Source: Bacillota bacterium
GTDB taxonomy: Bacteria > Bacillota > Clostridia > Caldicoprobacterales > DTU083
Assembly: GCA_029549985.1 (NCBI GenBank)
Contig: JAKPIB010000017.1
Location: 62,001-126,000, forward strand
Direction: 5' to 3'
DNA: 64,000 bases
Both the position numbers and the translations under genes were made by a program. Under the pieces are notes generated by a model that saw only the letters and a list, made by a program, of their open reading frames with translations, made no database searches and was not told where the DNA came from. This document shows, in pieces, positions 44,244-54,302 of the stretch. Each line of letters opens with the position of its first letter. Position 1 is the first letter of the stretch.

Positions 44244-45243
44244 TCTTATATACCTCCCTCAGCCTGGCGGAGTCGATCAGGCAGCGATAACTGCGGCCTT
44301 CATCAAAATCCTTGAGACCCACAGCATTTGCTTTGCATTCATTAAAAGCATATTTGCATCGTTCGGCGAACCTGCAGCCCGCCGGCGGTTTCTTCAGGTT
44401 CGGAGGGGTCCCTGGTATGGCCGTCAGCTTCGTATTGCGGGCGCCTGCCTCCGGAACGATGATCGAGCCCATCAAGCCCTTGGAATATGGATGGATCGGG
44501 TCGAATATCATATCCTTTGCAGTACTCTTTTCAACGATCTGGCCGGCGTACATGACCATGATATCATCAGTGACATTGTATAGAAGAGGCAGTTCATGGG
44601 TTATGAAGATCATGGATTTGATATAGCCCTTCTCCATCAGGTTTTTAAGCATCCTGATGACCATCTTCTGGCTCGTAACATCCAAAGCGCTGGATGGCTC
44701 ATCGGCGATCAGGACCTTTGGTGAAAGGATCGTTGAAATCGCTATGACTGTCCTTTGCTTCATGCCTCCCGACAATTCCACCGGATACTTTTCCAGAACG
44801 GCCGGAGAAAGGTTCAGCTCTTCAAAGCGCTTCCTGGCCGATTCATATATCTCCTTCCTTGACATTTCGGGATAGTGGGCATGGATGACATCCTCGATAA
44901 AGGAAATGATCCTTTGTGTCGGGTTCAGCGCGTTCATTGCCGCCTGCGGTATATATGCGATCTCTTTGCCCAATATGTTTTTCCGGATCGTGTCCGGATC
45001 CATTTTGGAGATATTCTTTCCATCAATGATGATTTCCCCGCTGACATAGTGCAGCGGTGGAAAATAATAACCCATCAGGCTCAGGGCGAGAGTCGATTTA
45101 CCGCACCCGGATTCTCCTGCGATACCCAGGGACTTCCCTTCCTCCAGGGACAAGGACACATGATCGACAGCATATACATCTTCTCTGAATCTGGTTATGT
45201 ATTTCGTGGTAAGGTCTTTTACCTCTAGAATCGTCTTTCCCAT
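44230..45243 (-). CDS. oppD: Opp-type ABC importer ATPase (OppD-like)
   Basis: A 337-residue ATPase: Walker [21 protein letters not shown]-loop [16 protein letters not shown], signature [12 protein letters not shown], Walker [17 protein letters not shown]. The C-terminal oligopeptide-transport extension is present, with the [21 protein letters not shown] and C-rich segment that may hold a 4Fe-4S cluster, as reported for some OppD/DppD proteins. It starts 10 bases after oppC and overlaps oppF. Confidence 0.92.
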   Translation of the reverse strand: MGKTILEVKDLTTKYITRFREDVYAVDHVSLSLEEGKSLGIAGESGCGKSTLALSLMGYYFPPLHYVSGEIIIDGKNISKMDPDTIRKNILGKEIAYIPQAAMNALNPTQRIISFIEDVIHAHYPEMSRKEIYESARKRFEELNLSPAVLEKYPVELSGGMKQRTVIAISTILSPKVLIADEPSSALDVTSQKMVIRMLKNLMEKGYIKSMIFITHELPLLYNVTDDIMVMYAGQIVEKSTAKDMIFDPIHPYSKGLMGSIIVPEAGARNTKLTAIPGTPPNLKKPPAGCRFAERCKYAFNECKANAVGLKDFDEGRSYRCLIDSARLREVYKNEQQ

Positions 45244-45253
45244 TGCAGGCCTC

Positions 45254-46504
45254 CTAATCTCTCAAAGTCGGGTTGAATACCTGATCAAGACCCGTATTCA
45301 TAAGGTTTAACGAGAAGGATATGAGGGCAATAAACAGCAGGACTGGGAAGTAGGCCCACCAATAGCCATGGGTGTGTGCGGAATAAAGCATCGCCCAGTT
45401 CATCATCAGTCCCAAAGTTGGCCTTTCCGTTGTCTTCGGTCCAAGGCCCAGCATGGACAGCTGCGCCTCTGCCAGTATTGCGGTTGAGATTTGCAGTATC
45501 AAAGCCATAACAACATATGAAGCAATATACGGTAGGATGTCGGTCAGTATGATCCTGGCCAGGCCATGGCCGGACAGCTTGCTTAGGTTTACATGATCAC
45601 GGTTGCGCAAAGACAGTACCTGGGAGCGGACAGACCTCGCAGTCCAGGTCCAGGAGGTGACACCGATCACCAGGGCGACAACAGCGGCCCCCCTCTTATC
45701 CTGATCGATCCCATAGGAGATCAGTATAAGGAGGATAAAGCCCGGGATCACGGTAAAGAGATTTGTGATGAACATGATAAAATCATCGACTATGCCTCCC
45801 ACATAGCCTGCCAGAAGTCCGAAGGTCAGTCCGATAAAGGTGGCGATGCTGCCGGCGATCAGGCCGATCATTATGGACGTTTTCGCTGCAGAAACCAGTT
45901 TCTTCGCTACATCAGCCCCGAAGTTGTCCGTGCCAAGGGGCAAATAGACTACATTTGCTACATCGTTGATATTTATGTAATCATTGCTGGAAACCGTCTT
46001 CTCTTCGTTCAGTTCTCCCGTTTCCTCATCCTTTGTAGCAATGATGATCCTGCTATAGTCAAAGGCCTTTTCCAGGCTGGCATTTAACCGCTTGTAATAA
46101 TTGCGCTTGGCAAGCGTCATACCCTCGGGCTTCAAGGACGGATCATAGCTGTCTTTCCAAAGCTTCAGCAGACCGTCCGTATCAAGGATGTCTATGACAT
46201 CTTCGGGAGTACCGGTAGCGACCAGCCATTCCTTCATTGCCAGCCGGTCTTCGTTGCTTAGCTTCTTCATAAGCCTTTTGACATCTGCATCCGGCAGCTT
46301 CATGGTGGAAGGCTCGGAGTCAATAGCATCATAGACAGAAACATAGATACCCGGCTTGGAGAATGAGCTGAGGCCGATCATCTGCAGCGGATCACCCGGA
46401 AAAATAAGCGGGTAGATGAAAAGTATCAGCAAAATGATCATCAGGATGGAAAAGCCTGCGACAAATTTTTGAGAGTGGAATATCTGATAAAAAATATTCT
46501 TCAT
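45254..46504 (-). CDS. oppC: Opp-type ABC permease with large external insertion (OppC-like)
   Basis: A 416-residue permease; ordinary OppC is about 290-300. The first membrane helix (residues 14-34) is followed by an extra hydrophilic stretch to about residue 190, before the family motif [13 protein letters not shown] that normally follows the first helix closely. Five more membrane helices follow with the coupling loop [17 protein letters not shown]. The insertion (about 150 residues, acidic, including [18 protein letters not shown]) would lie outside the cell and could contact the binding protein. 15-base gap to oppB. Confidence 0.9.
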   Translation of the reverse strand: MKNIFYQIFHSQKFVAGFSILMIILLILFIYPLIFPGDPLQMIGLSSFSKPGIYVSVYDAIDSEPSTMKLPDADVKRLMKKLSNEDRLAMKEWLVATGTPEDVIDILDTDGLLKLWKDSYDPSLKPEGMTLAKRNYYKRLNASLEKAFDYSRIIIATKDEETGELNEEKTVSSNDYININDVANVVYLPLGTDNFGADVAKKLVSAAKTSIMIGLIAGSIATFIGLTFGLLAGYVGGIVDDFIMFITNLFTVIPGFILLILISYGIDQDKRGAAVVALVIGVTSWTWTARSVRSQVLSLRNRDHVNLSKLSGHGLARIILTDILPYIASYVVMALILQISTAILAEAQLSMLGLGPKTTERPTLGLMMNWAMLYSAHTHGYWWAYFPVLLFIALISFSLNLMNTGLDQVFNPTLRD

Positions 46505-46519
46505 TCTCTTCTCACCCCC

Positions 46520-47524
46520 TTATTCAAACTGAGTGGCCTTCACCCGCGGATCGATCAGACCATATATGATGTCTATGGCGAAGTTGGCCACAAGCACCAT
46601 TATAGTGATGATCAGCGTCGCTGCTGACAGAAGAGGATAATCCGAAGCGGTTACGGCTTTCAGTATCGTTGTACCCAGACCGGGATAGCTAAAGACTGTC
46701 TCCGCTACCAATGCGCCTCCTACCATGGTACCCAGGGAAAGAGCAAGACCTGTGACCTGCGGGAGCATCGCATTCCTGAATACATAGCGAACGATTTTTC
46801 TGTCCTTGACTCCAAGATAGCGGCTGTATTTCACATAGTCAGCATTCAGCTCATATATAGACATGGAACGCATACCGATCGCCTGACCGCCTATGGAAAT
46901 GATAACAATAGACCAGAATGGCAACTGATAATGCAGCAGGATCGATTTTATGAATTTCCAACTGAAAGTGGGGATCAGGTCAAAGCCATATCCTCCTGCA
47001 ACCGGAAAGATCTTCAGCTTTACGGCAAAAAGCCCGAGCAATATCACCGCCATCCCAAAGGCCGGCACACAGCTTAAAAAGAGGCTGAGCGGCATCAGGA
47101 GCTTGTCGAAGCCTTTCCTGATATATGCTGCCAATGCGCCCAGGATGTTGCCCAGCAGCCATCCCACGATTATAGCCGGCATCTGCAGACCGATAGTCCA
47201 CAGGATGGCATTGGATATAATGTCATTTACTTTGCGCGGGTATTGGCTGAAGGATTGTCCAAAATCACCTCTAAATGCATTTCTGACATATGTGGTGAAT
47301 TGAACGATCGCCGGCTTGTCAAGGCCGAACGCCTTCACATAGTTCTCATACATGGCTCTGGTAGCTGCGCTTTCATTGATGCCCCGGGCTGTCCTTGACA
47401 TGATGTTTGCAATCGGGTCTGCGGGCATCAAGCGGGGCAGCACGAAATTCAGTACAAAGGCAATGATCAGCGTCAGAAAAAACCATAACAGTTTTTTGGC
47501 AAAATACTTGCGATATCCTTTCAT
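46520..47524 (-). CDS. oppB: Opp-type ABC permease (OppB-like)
   Basis: A 334-residue permease with six membrane helices. The first helix ([20 protein letters not shown]) and the [10 protein letters not shown] motif are typical of OppB/DppB, as is the coupling loop [21 protein letters not shown] and the terminal DPRVKA. The ATG at 47524 follows GGAGGTAGTA; the frame opens further to 47536. It lies about 115 bases after oppA, with a hairpin in between. Confidence 0.93.
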   Translation of the reverse strand: MKGYRKYFAKKLLWFFLTLIIAFVLNFVLPRLMPADPIANIMSRTARGINESAATRAMYENYVKAFGLDKPAIVQFTTYVRNAFRGDFGQSFSQYPRKVNDIISNAILWTIGLQMPAIIVGWLLGNILGALAAYIRKGFDKLLMPLSLFLSCVPAFGMAVILLGLFAVKLKIFPVAGGYGFDLIPTFSWKFIKSILLHYQLPFWSIVIISIGGQAIGMRSMSIYELNADYVKYSRYLGVKDRKIVRYVFRNAMLPQVTGLALSLGTMVGGALVAETVFSYPGLGTTILKAVTASDYPLLSAATLIITIMVLVANFAIDIIYGLIDPRVKATQFE

Positions 47525-47547
47525 TACTACCTCCAAAGATATTGAAA

Positions 47548-47584
47548 TCAGCCATGTTTCAAGGACTACTCAAAACATGGCTGA
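47548..47584 (-). repeat. Hairpin between oppA and oppB
   Basis: Minus strand TCAGCCATGTTT pairs perfectly with AAACATGGCTGA around a 13-base loop, with only TTTC after it. Such intergenic hairpins commonly stabilise the binding-protein message or cause partial termination, so that oppA is made in excess over the membrane subunits. Confidence 0.75.
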
Positions 47585-47638
47585 CTACAGACTCAAGTGA
47601 TACTACTTACACATGTCTATCTATAGCCGGCTGAAAAA

Positions 47639-49507
47639 TTACTCAACCGGTCTGATATGATACAGGGCAGCAATGCCGTATCCATCGGTGCAGCAAGTCG
47701 GAGGAATGTTCAGGCCGTCGTCCTTCTCCGGGAAACCGGTCCATACTGATTCGTTGACAGCATGGAACTTGTCAGGACGGTACATCAAGGAGAATGAAGG
47801 TACATCTGTCAGGTAGATCCTTACGGCCTCAGTGTAGTACTCTTTCAGCTTGACAGGATCGGTCTCAAGCGGGATGAGCTTGATCAGCTCCTGTATCCTG
47901 TCATTGCTGTAATGGCCATAGTTGCCTGACCAGTTGTTGTCAAGCCCGTTGAACTCGCTGCTCATCAGATAACGCAGACGGCCCCAGGGCTGAACAGGTG
48001 ATGCACTGTCAGTCCACATCATGAAGATATCATAATCCTGCTGATGGGCTGAGGTTACTACAGTCAGATAGGTATCTGCTTCAGGATACTGGGTCGTTAT
48101 CTCTATACCGATATTCTTGCCTGCGGCAGCAACGATCTCGATAGCCGCCTGCCAGTCAGACCAGCCATTGGGGCAAGCCGCTACCAGGGACAGCTTTTCA
48201 CCGTTATATTCACGGAAGCCGTCACCGTCGGTATCGATTATGCCGGCCTCATCCAGCAGCTTCTTGGCACCTTCAATGTCGTTGCCGGCCCACTGCAGAT
48301 CCTTTACTGCCTCGCGATCATATGTGGATTGCTCAGCTTCAGTCGGGTTCATAAGAGAGCGGGGTACATCACGGAATGAGGGTGACTGCCCTGTCATAGC
48401 GTTTGCAATGATTGCGTCGTAGTCAACTGCTATGGCTATGGCTTTGCGAAGTGCTATATTTTGAAGAGCGGGTTTCTCCAGGTTGTAGAAGGCTGTTGGC
48501 ATGTTGACGCAGATGCCGTATGGAGGTTCATCGATATAGGTTGAGATCGGGAGACCGTCTTTCAACCAGAGGTCCTGAATATTGGCTATGAACTGCTGGT
48601 TGACATCGATCTCACCGGCCTTGAAGGCTACCTCGGTCGCAGCATTGTCTGCATAGATAGCATGGACTATATACTTGGGTGCAGGAAGCTTGCCCCACAT
48701 GGAAGGATCCTTGCCCCAGTAATCGTCGTTGCGGATAAAGACTACCTTTTGATCATCAGCAAAGTACTTTCCGTAAGGTCCGGAATATACGACATCTTCA
48801 CCGGGATCGTTCATGATCGCAGTGGGATCGTTGTTGTTGCGTGCTTCTACCTTTTGGATCCAGGCCTTCTGGGCAATATAGAAGGATCCAAGGAAGTTGA
48901 CCAGCATCAAGGGGTTGGCAGCTTTGCCTTCCTCGTTCTTGACAGCCTTGATGACAACTGTCTGAGGATCGACAGCTACTACCGACTCAATATACGGTTT
49001 ATTCGCATTACCTGCATTGTTACCGATCTTGACACAGGTTTCGTATGTATACGCCACATCTTCAGCAGTAACCGGTGTGCCATCGCTCCACTTTGCAGCT
49101 TTCTTTATCTTGACTGTGATCTCGGTACGGTCCTCGTTCCATACATAATCTCCGTCAGCCAGCAGAGGTGTCATGGAACCGTCAAGGAAATTGTACATAT
49201 ACAGGGTCTCAAACATGATGGTACGGGACCCGCTTCCGGACGACGCCAAAGCCATGGCATTGTTGTTGTTGTCGCCCAGTGGATTCCAGCCGTTGACCGT
49301 GCCCCATTGCTGTCCGCCAAAGTATAATGTCTCTTTCCTGGGAAGCTCAGTCGTCTTTCCGGGCTCATCCGTCGGTCCTTCCGTCGGTTGATCCGTCGGC
49401 TCCTCTGTGCCGGATGGTCCGGTCGGCCGCTTGCATGCTGACACAACGCTGAAGACCATGAGCAAAACCATCGTCAATGCCAGCATTTTAAGGATCTTTT
49501 TACTCAT
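47639..49507 (-). CDS. oppA: Opp-type solute-binding lipoprotein (OppA-like, family 5)
   Basis: A 622-residue binding protein. Signal peptide with lipobox VVSAC (Cys25), a Thr/Pro/Glu-rich linker (30-56), then a family-5 fold: [43 protein letters not shown]. The C-terminal [20 protein letters not shown] resembles members that bind cello- or other oligosaccharides (CbtA/TM0031 type) more than peptide binders, so an oligosaccharide substrate is plausible, but this is inference. GGGAGG lies before the ATG. First gene of the operon. Confidence 0.92.
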   Translation of the reverse strand: MSKKILKMLALTMVLLMVFSVVSACKRPTGPSGTEEPTDQPTEGPTDEPGKTTELPRKETLYFGGQQWGTVNGWNPLGDNNNNAMALASSGSGSRTIMFETLYMYNFLDGSMTPLLADGDYVWNEDRTEITVKIKKAAKWSDGTPVTAEDVAYTYETCVKIGNNAGNANKPYIESVVAVDPQTVVIKAVKNEEGKAANPLMLVNFLGSFYIAQKAWIQKVEARNNNDPTAIMNDPGEDVVYSGPYGKYFADDQKVVFIRNDDYWGKDPSMWGKLPAPKYIVHAIYADNAATEVAFKAGEIDVNQQFIANIQDLWLKDGLPISTYIDEPPYGICVNMPTAFYNLEKPALQNIALRKAIAIAVDYDAIIANAMTGQSPSFRDVPRSLMNPTEAEQSTYDREAVKDLQWAGNDIEGAKKLLDEAGIIDTDGDGFREYNGEKLSLVAACPNGWSDWQAAIEIVAAAGKNIGIEITTQYPEADTYLTVVTSAHQQDYDIFMMWTDSASPVQPWGRLRYLMSSEFNGLDNNWSGNYGHYSNDRIQELIKLIPLETDPVKLKEYYTEAVRIYLTDVPSFSLMYRPDKFHAVNESVWTGFPEKDDGLNIPPTCCTDGYGIAALYHIRPVE

Positions 49508-49535
49508 AATATAACCTCCCCATTACTTTATCGTA

Positions 49536-49552
49536 ATAACCATAATGGTTAT
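49536..49552. promoter_or_regulatory. Palindrome upstream of oppA
   Basis: ATAACCAT-A-ATGGTTAT, a perfect 8-1-8 inverted repeat, extendable to 11-bp arms with one mismatch (49533-49555). It lies 29 bases before the oppA ATG and is a likely repressor site. Confidence 0.65.
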
Positions 49553-49707
49553 CACTGCCTTTGGAAATGCAGTCTTTGAGATAGTTTGGATGATAAAGTC
49601 CTGGAATTTGTGGGTTAATATTATGACATATATTGCTTTGTCGTTTATAGGGGTCTTTTGTAGATATGGTCGTATTTTGAATTATTGCATTTGTTTATAC
49701 ATATGGT

Positions 49708-49730
49708 GGTATATCTGTATCTAATACCAT
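49708..49730. promoter_or_regulatory. Second inverted repeat near the oppA transcription start
   Basis: TGGTAT and ATACCA are separated by 11 bases and lie about 10-33 bases downstream of the predicted start at 49741. The half-site shares TGGT with the palindrome at 49536. The remaining part of the 49508-50110 gap shows no gene; a weak CCCTGC/GCAGGG hairpin lies at 49860-49886. Confidence 0.4.
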
Positions 49731-49747
49731 TACGTTGGCGCATATAT

Positions 49748-49777
49748 AGTATATTCCATCTTTTGCATGGCTGTCAA
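49748..49777 (-). promoter_or_regulatory. Promoter of the opp operon
   Basis: Minus strand TTGACA, 18 bases, TATACT. The leader to the oppA ATG would be about 235 bases. Confidence 0.65.
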
Positions 49778-50110
49778 TAGCTTTTATCCTACACCCGGTC
49801 ACAACACCCCATAAAGCATGGCCAGACCGCATCATGCTTATATATATGAAAAACAATAACCCTGCAGACCTAAAGGATCAGCAGGGCCTTTACTACCATC
49901 ACCTCTGTATACGGCAGAGCCTCTATTATACGCTTTTTAGGCCAAATAGCATATCTGGCTTGGCTGCGGCTGTATATAAGGCAAAAGGAATGGTCTATCC
50001 CGCCGCTTTGTGCTATATTTAATATATGAAGTCATTTTACCGCATCAAACTCATATATCAAGCATATATCATCATGTATCTGTATGATTTTACCAAAGGA
50101 AGTGCATGAC

Positions 50111-50989
50111 ATGAGCATAAAGCTGGACACTGATACTTTGAGGGCTTTGCAGAAAGCCCAGAAAAACGAGATCACCGAATACCATATATACATGAAGCTT
50201 TCATCGCGCATAAAGGACAAGCACAACAGCGAGGTCCTTCAGCAGATCGCCCGGGACGAGCTTCGCCACCATGAGAGGCTGAAGCAGTTCACAGGAACGG
50301 ATGCAAAGCCGGCAAAGCTGAAAATATGGTTTTATACCTTTATCTCCTTGATATTTGGCATCACATTCGGCATAAAGCTGATGGAGCGGGGCGAAGAAGG
50401 CTCCGAGCGGCTGTATCGTGAGCTCGGGGATGATATTGAAGACTTCCGGCTCATAGCAAAGGAAGAGGACCACCACGAAAAAGAACTGGTTGACATAATC
50501 GAGGAGGAAAGGCTCCAGTTCGTAGGTTCGATGGTCCTCGGTCTGAATGATGCCCTGGTGGAGCTTACAGGTACCCTGGCAGGCCTCACCTTCGCACTGA
50601 AGGATACCCGCCTCATAGCGCTGGCAGGGCTTATAACTGGTGTCGCTGCATCCCTCTCCATGGCAGCATCGGAATACCTTTCAGCCAGGACCGAGCAGGA
50701 TAATGCCCATGCCCTGAAATCATCCCTGTATACAGGAGGGGCATATGTGTTCACAGTAGCATGCCTCGTGCTGCCCTATCTTGTGTTTGCCAACTATGTT
50801 GTGAGCCTTGTGTTTACAATAGCTGCAGCTATTCTGATCATCCTCGTGTTCAACTTCTATATCTCGGTTGCCAAGGACCTTCCCTTCAAAGAAAGGTTCT
50901 TCGAAATGGCCGGTATCAGCCTGGGTGTAGCCGTCATTTCATTCATAATCGGGTACCTGATCAGGCTCTTCCTCGGAGTGGATATCTAG
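50111..50989 (+). CDS. Ferritin-like/VIT1 fusion membrane protein (iron or manganese transport)
   Basis: A 292-residue protein. Residues 1-135 are a rubrerythrin/ferritin-like helical domain with metal-ligand-like residues in NEITEYHIYMKLSSRI, RDELRHHERL and KEEDHHEKEL. Residues 140-292 are a VIT1/CCC1-type transporter: GLNDALVELTGTLAGLTFAL, SMAASEYLSARTEQD, and three further helices. Such MbfA/CCC1-like proteins move Fe2+ or Mn2+ out of the cytosol. AAAGGAAG precedes the ATG at 50111; the open frame to 50084 includes that site. It stands alone. Confidence 0.88.
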   Translation: MSIKLDTDTLRALQKAQKNEITEYHIYMKLSSRIKDKHNSEVLQQIARDELRHHERLKQFTGTDAKPAKLKIWFYTFISLIFGITFGIKLMERGEEGSERLYRELGDDIEDFRLIAKEEDHHEKELVDIIEEERLQFVGSMVLGLNDALVELTGTLAGLTFALKDTRLIALAGLITGVAASLSMAASEYLSARTEQDNAHALKSSLYTGGAYVFTVACLVLPYLVFANYVVSLVFTIAAAILIILVFNFYISVAKDLPFKERFFEMAGISLGVAVISFIIGYLIRLFLGVDI

Positions 50990-51173
50990 TAGATACTCAT
51001 GGTAATGTGGCTGCTATTTCCGCGCACTTTGCCAGTAACCGGAACATTTCCGGAGTCGGCTTTACTGCGTTGACCTTTTCATTGCCATCCCCACTACTTT
51101 ATATACTGTATCAGACATGAATGTCCCACCTCTGACAATAATTTCGTTATGTGCTTGAATAATACCAGAGCAG

Positions 51174-52175
51174 CTATATATATAAAAGCAAGGCCATTAT
51201 GGTGTGGTCTGTCTTCATCCTGGCTGGAGTCCTCCAGTCATCCGATAATCTCTGGCATGAAAAATCCTTTCCAAAGCACCAAAACCCGTCCGGATCCCGT
51301 TTACCTTTAAGGTGGTCCAGTTCTTTTTCAAATTCGTTTTTGAAGTTTGAAAACCTGGAAAGAGCAGAATATACCCTGTACAAGTCAGAGAAATCATTGC
51401 TGAGGCCCTGATCCAGCACTACGCTTGTGTAGCCTATCACTTTTCCGTTGTAATGCAGCCATTTAAGGTAAAGCTGTTTCAGCTCATCGCTTATTCCTGA
51501 CTGCATGTTGCCGAATAGTTCGATCAGATATATGGAGTTGAGCCCGATGTAGCTGCCGTCGATAGCGCAGCCCAATAGTTCTTTAGCTGCTTTGTCTGCT
51601 CTTTCCCTGCTATACTCGCCGTCAGCAAATGCCTCCTTCAATATGCTGTGCCAGCAATCGAATACTTCAGTGAACTCACTGCAATCCGAACCGAATATCG
51701 ACAGCCTAGAAGCTACGAACAGGGGCTGGGCAGGCCTGTACCATTGGTTCTTCTCAAAACCATCCGGCCATTCGATTTCACGCTTCAGTATCCCCTCCAT
51801 ATAATCGCATAGTCTGTCTACCAACGGGGTTCCGCGCCGGATATCCAGCATTTTTATGGAATCAACGGCTCTTTCGGTCGTAGGGAACTTTCGCTTCAGC
51901 TTAGAATCCTGGGAATGAAACCTTCCGTACCCCCCGTCATCAAGCTGGTTTCTCTTCAATAATTCAACCCATTTGCTGCTGTAGAATTCTGCGAACAGGT
52001 CCTGGTCAATGTCCTGACCGAGTATTCTTTTGGCCCTGTATCTGACAGCAGCACAGGGGGACAGCTCCAGGATCCGATCGATCACATCAAACATGCTGAT
52101 GCCGTACTTCCTTTCCAAAGCCGGTTGCAGCTTTATATGGAGATAGGTATATACCCTTCCTGAATAGTTTATCAT
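51174..52175 (-). CDS. Hypothetical alpha/alpha-toroid-like protein
   Basis: A 333-residue soluble protein. The segment LLKRNQLDDGGYGRFHSQDS followed by TTERAVDSIKMLDIRRGTPL resembles repeats of prenyltransferase/squalene-cyclase toroids, and a late RDPDGFWCFGKDF could be another repeat turn. No DDXXD or DXDD catalytic motif is visible, so enzymatic cyclisation is not supported. There is no clear ribosome binding site before the ATG at 52175; a later Met may be used. Function unknown. It lies convergent to nothing and just downstream of the V-ATPase terminator. Confidence 0.6.
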   Translation of the reverse strand: MINYSGRVYTYLHIKLQPALERKYGISMFDVIDRILELSPCAAVRYRAKRILGQDIDQDLFAEFYSSKWVELLKRNQLDDGGYGRFHSQDSKLKRKFPTTERAVDSIKMLDIRRGTPLVDRLCDYMEGILKREIEWPDGFEKNQWYRPAQPLFVASRLSIFGSDCSEFTEVFDCWHSILKEAFADGEYSRERADKAAKELLGCAIDGSYIGLNSIYLIELFGNMQSGISDELKQLYLKWLHYNGKVIGYTSVVLDQGLSNDFSDLYRVYSALSRFSNFKNEFEKELDHLKGKRDPDGFWCFGKDFSCQRLSDDWRTPARMKTDHTIMALLLYI

Positions 52176-52190
52176 AGTTATGCTGATAGG

Positions 52191-52232
52191 AAAATAATAA
52201 GCCCCTCACTCGCAAATCGCAGAGCAGGGGCT
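52191..52232 (-). terminator. Terminator of the V/A-ATPase operon
   Basis: Minus strand AGCCCCT pairs with AGGGGCT, with partial inner pairing, followed by TATTATTTT. It lies 40 bases after the atpD stop. Confidence 0.75.
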
Positions 52233-52275
52233 CATATATACACTTTGATACTTGTTTTGTTTATGCTCTTAGGCT

Positions 52276-52917
52276 CTATGCATTACGCTTTTCTATCATA
52301 TCCTTGACCTTCATTAGCCTGGTACGGCTGCTCCGCTCGTTCTCATCCAGCTTCATCGATATATAGCGGATGGTCTCCTCGAGCTGGGGTATCATCACAT
52401 ATTCCAGGGCATTTACCCTGCGCCTTGCCTTTTCGATCTCATCGGCCAGCATCTGGCAGGTCTTTTCTATCTCAGCCAGCTCCAACAGCTTTGGCAGCAG
52501 ACCCGACAAGGTCTTTATAGCGCTGTCCAGCTCTCCGGAGGTATTGGCAAAGCCATAGGGATAAGGAGATACGTCTTCCAGCCGCTTTTCCTCAAACTCT
52601 ATCCTGGGCACGTCAACGCTCATGATGTTCCGCTTGGAAACCTTTAGCTCCACGGTGCGGGTAGGGAACATGACCGCCTCCTCCAGCACCTCCGTTGACA
52701 TGACCGCCCGGGCCAGCACAAAATTGCCCAGGGCATCGGACAGCTCTGCCTCGACCTGCTCCCTGATCTCCTTGTTTTTCCTGACCAGGTCTATGAACCT
52801 TCTCATCATCTCATCCCGTTTGTCCTTCAGGAGCTTGTGCCCCCTTACGGCCACCTTGTGCCTTTTCTTGAGGGAGGTCAGCTCCATGCGGGTAGGATTA
52901 ACGCGAAGCAGTGCCAT
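52276..52917 (-). CDS. atpD: V/A-type ATPase subunit D (central stalk)
   Basis: 213 residues, long helical rotor-shaft subunit. It starts with the family motif [20 protein letters not shown] followed by [16 protein letters not shown], and the C-terminal helix [22 protein letters not shown] is typical. It transmits rotation from the A3B3 head to the membrane ring with subunits F and C. Last gene of the operon, 2 bases after atpB. Confidence 0.95.
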   Translation of the reverse strand: MALLRVNPTRMELTSLKKRHKVAVRGHKLLKDKRDEMMRRFIDLVRKNKEIREQVEAELSDALGNFVLARAVMSTEVLEEAVMFPTRTVELKVSKRNIMSVDVPRIEFEEKRLEDVSPYPYGFANTSGELDSAIKTLSGLLPKLLELAEIEKTCQMLADEIEKARRRVNALEYVMIPQLEETIRYISMKLDENERSSRTRLMKVKDMIEKRNA

Positions 52918-52919
52918 GG

Positions 52920-54302
52920 CTATTCATCCCCTTTATTGGGCAGGTACTTGTCAAGGTACTCGTCCCTGATACGCTTGAGCTCTGCCCTGGGCAGTATGGC
53001 CAGGAGCTTCCAGCCCAGGTCCAGGGTCTCCTCTATGCTGCGGTTGGTATCATAGCCCTGGGAAACATATTCCCGCTCAAAGGCATCGGCAAACTTAGCA
53101 TAAAGCTTGTCAACATCGCTCAGGGCAGCCTCGCCCAGGATGACCGCCAGTTCCTTTGCCTCCTTGCCCCTTGCATAGGCTGCAAAGAGCTGGTTCATAG
53201 TATCTGCGTGGTCTTCCCTGGTCTTGCCCTTGCCTATACCCTTGTCCTTAAGCCTTGACAGGGAGGGCAGCACATCGATGGGAGGTGTTATGCCCTTTCT
53301 GTGAAGCTCGCGGCTTAGGATGATCTGCCCCTCGGTGATATATCCCGTAAGGTCCGGGATCGGATGGGTCTTGTCATCCTCGGGCATGGTCAGGATCGGT
53401 ATCTGGGTGATGGAACCCTCCTTGCCCTTGATCCTGCCTGCGCGCTCATACATGGTGGCAAGGTCCGTGTACATGTAACCGGGATAGCCCCTGCGGCCCG
53501 GTACCTCCTTGCGGGCGGCGGATATCTCACGCAGGGCCTCCGCGTAGTTGGTTATATCGGTCAGTATGACAAGCACGTGCATGTCTTCTTCATAGGCAAG
53601 GTATTCTGCAGCCGTGAGTGCCATACGGGGTGTGGCTATACGTTCGATTGCCGGGTCATCGGCCAGGTTCATAAAGAGGACCGACCTGTCGATGGCGCCG
53701 GTGCGTCTGAAGTCGGAGATAAAGAAGTCCGCTTCCTCAAAGGTGATGCCGATAGCGGCAAATACAACGGCGAACCTGCTGTCGGTGCCGAGCACCTTGG
53801 CCTGCCTGGCTATCTGGGCAGCCAGGTTGGCGTGGGGAAGTCCGGAGCCTGAAAACACCGGCAGCTTCTGGCCGCGGACCAGGGTGTTGAGGCCGTCTAT
53901 GGCAGATATGCCGGTCTGTATGAATTCGGAAGGATAGTCCCTAGCCGCCGGGTTGATGGGCTGGGCATTGATGTCCATCCGTTTTTCGGCTATGATCCTG
54001 GGACCGTTGTCCTTCGGGCGGCCCATGCCGTCAAAGACCCTGCCCAGCATATCCTTTGAGACCGCCAGCTCTATGCCCCGGCCTAAAAACCGGGCCTTGC
54101 TCTCCGAGATCTTGAGCCCCTGGGACCCTTCGAAAAGCTGCACCAGAGCGCGGGGGCCGTCTATCTCAAGCACGCGGCCTGTGCGTATCTCGCCGTTTTC
54201 CTGCTCTATTTCAACCAGTTCGTCGTATTTTACCCCCTCAACGCCGTCAACCAGCATCAGAGGGCCGACTACTTCACGGATCGTCCTGTATTCCTTAAGC
54301 AT
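52920..54302 (-). CDS. atpB: V/A-type ATPase subunit B (regulatory, non-catalytic)
   Basis: 460 residues. Shares the nucleotide-binding fold of subunit A but lacks a Walker A lysine loop ([16 protein letters not shown] in its place). Family motifs: [38 protein letters not shown] and [22 protein letters not shown]. Alternates with A in the head. Its start overlaps the end of atpA by 8 bases. Confidence 0.96.
   Translation of the reverse strand: MLKEYRTIREVVGPLMLVDGVEGVKYDELVEIEQENGEIRTGRVLEIDGPRALVQLFEGSQGLKISESKARFLGRGIELAVSKDMLGRVFDGMGRPKDNGPRIIAEKRMDINAQPINPAARDYPSEFIQTGISAIDGLNTLVRGQKLPVFSGSGLPHANLAAQIARQAKVLGTDSRFAVVFAAIGITFEEADFFISDFRRTGAIDRSVLFMNLADDPAIERIATPRMALTAAEYLAYEEDMHVLVILTDITNYAEALREISAARKEVPGRRGYPGYMYTDLATMYERAGRIKGKEGSITQIPILTMPEDDKTHPIPDLTGYITEGQIILSRELHRKGITPPIDVLPSLSRLKDKGIGKGKTREDHADTMNQLFAAYARGKEAKELAVILGEAALSDVDKLYAKFADAFEREYVSQGYDTNRSIEETLDLGWKLLAILPRAELKRIRDEYLDKYLPNKGDE

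Noticed and set aside
49834-50022. 62-codon plus-strand frame in the opp upstream gap
   Set aside because: No ribosome binding site, no family resemblance, and it overlaps a weak hairpin.
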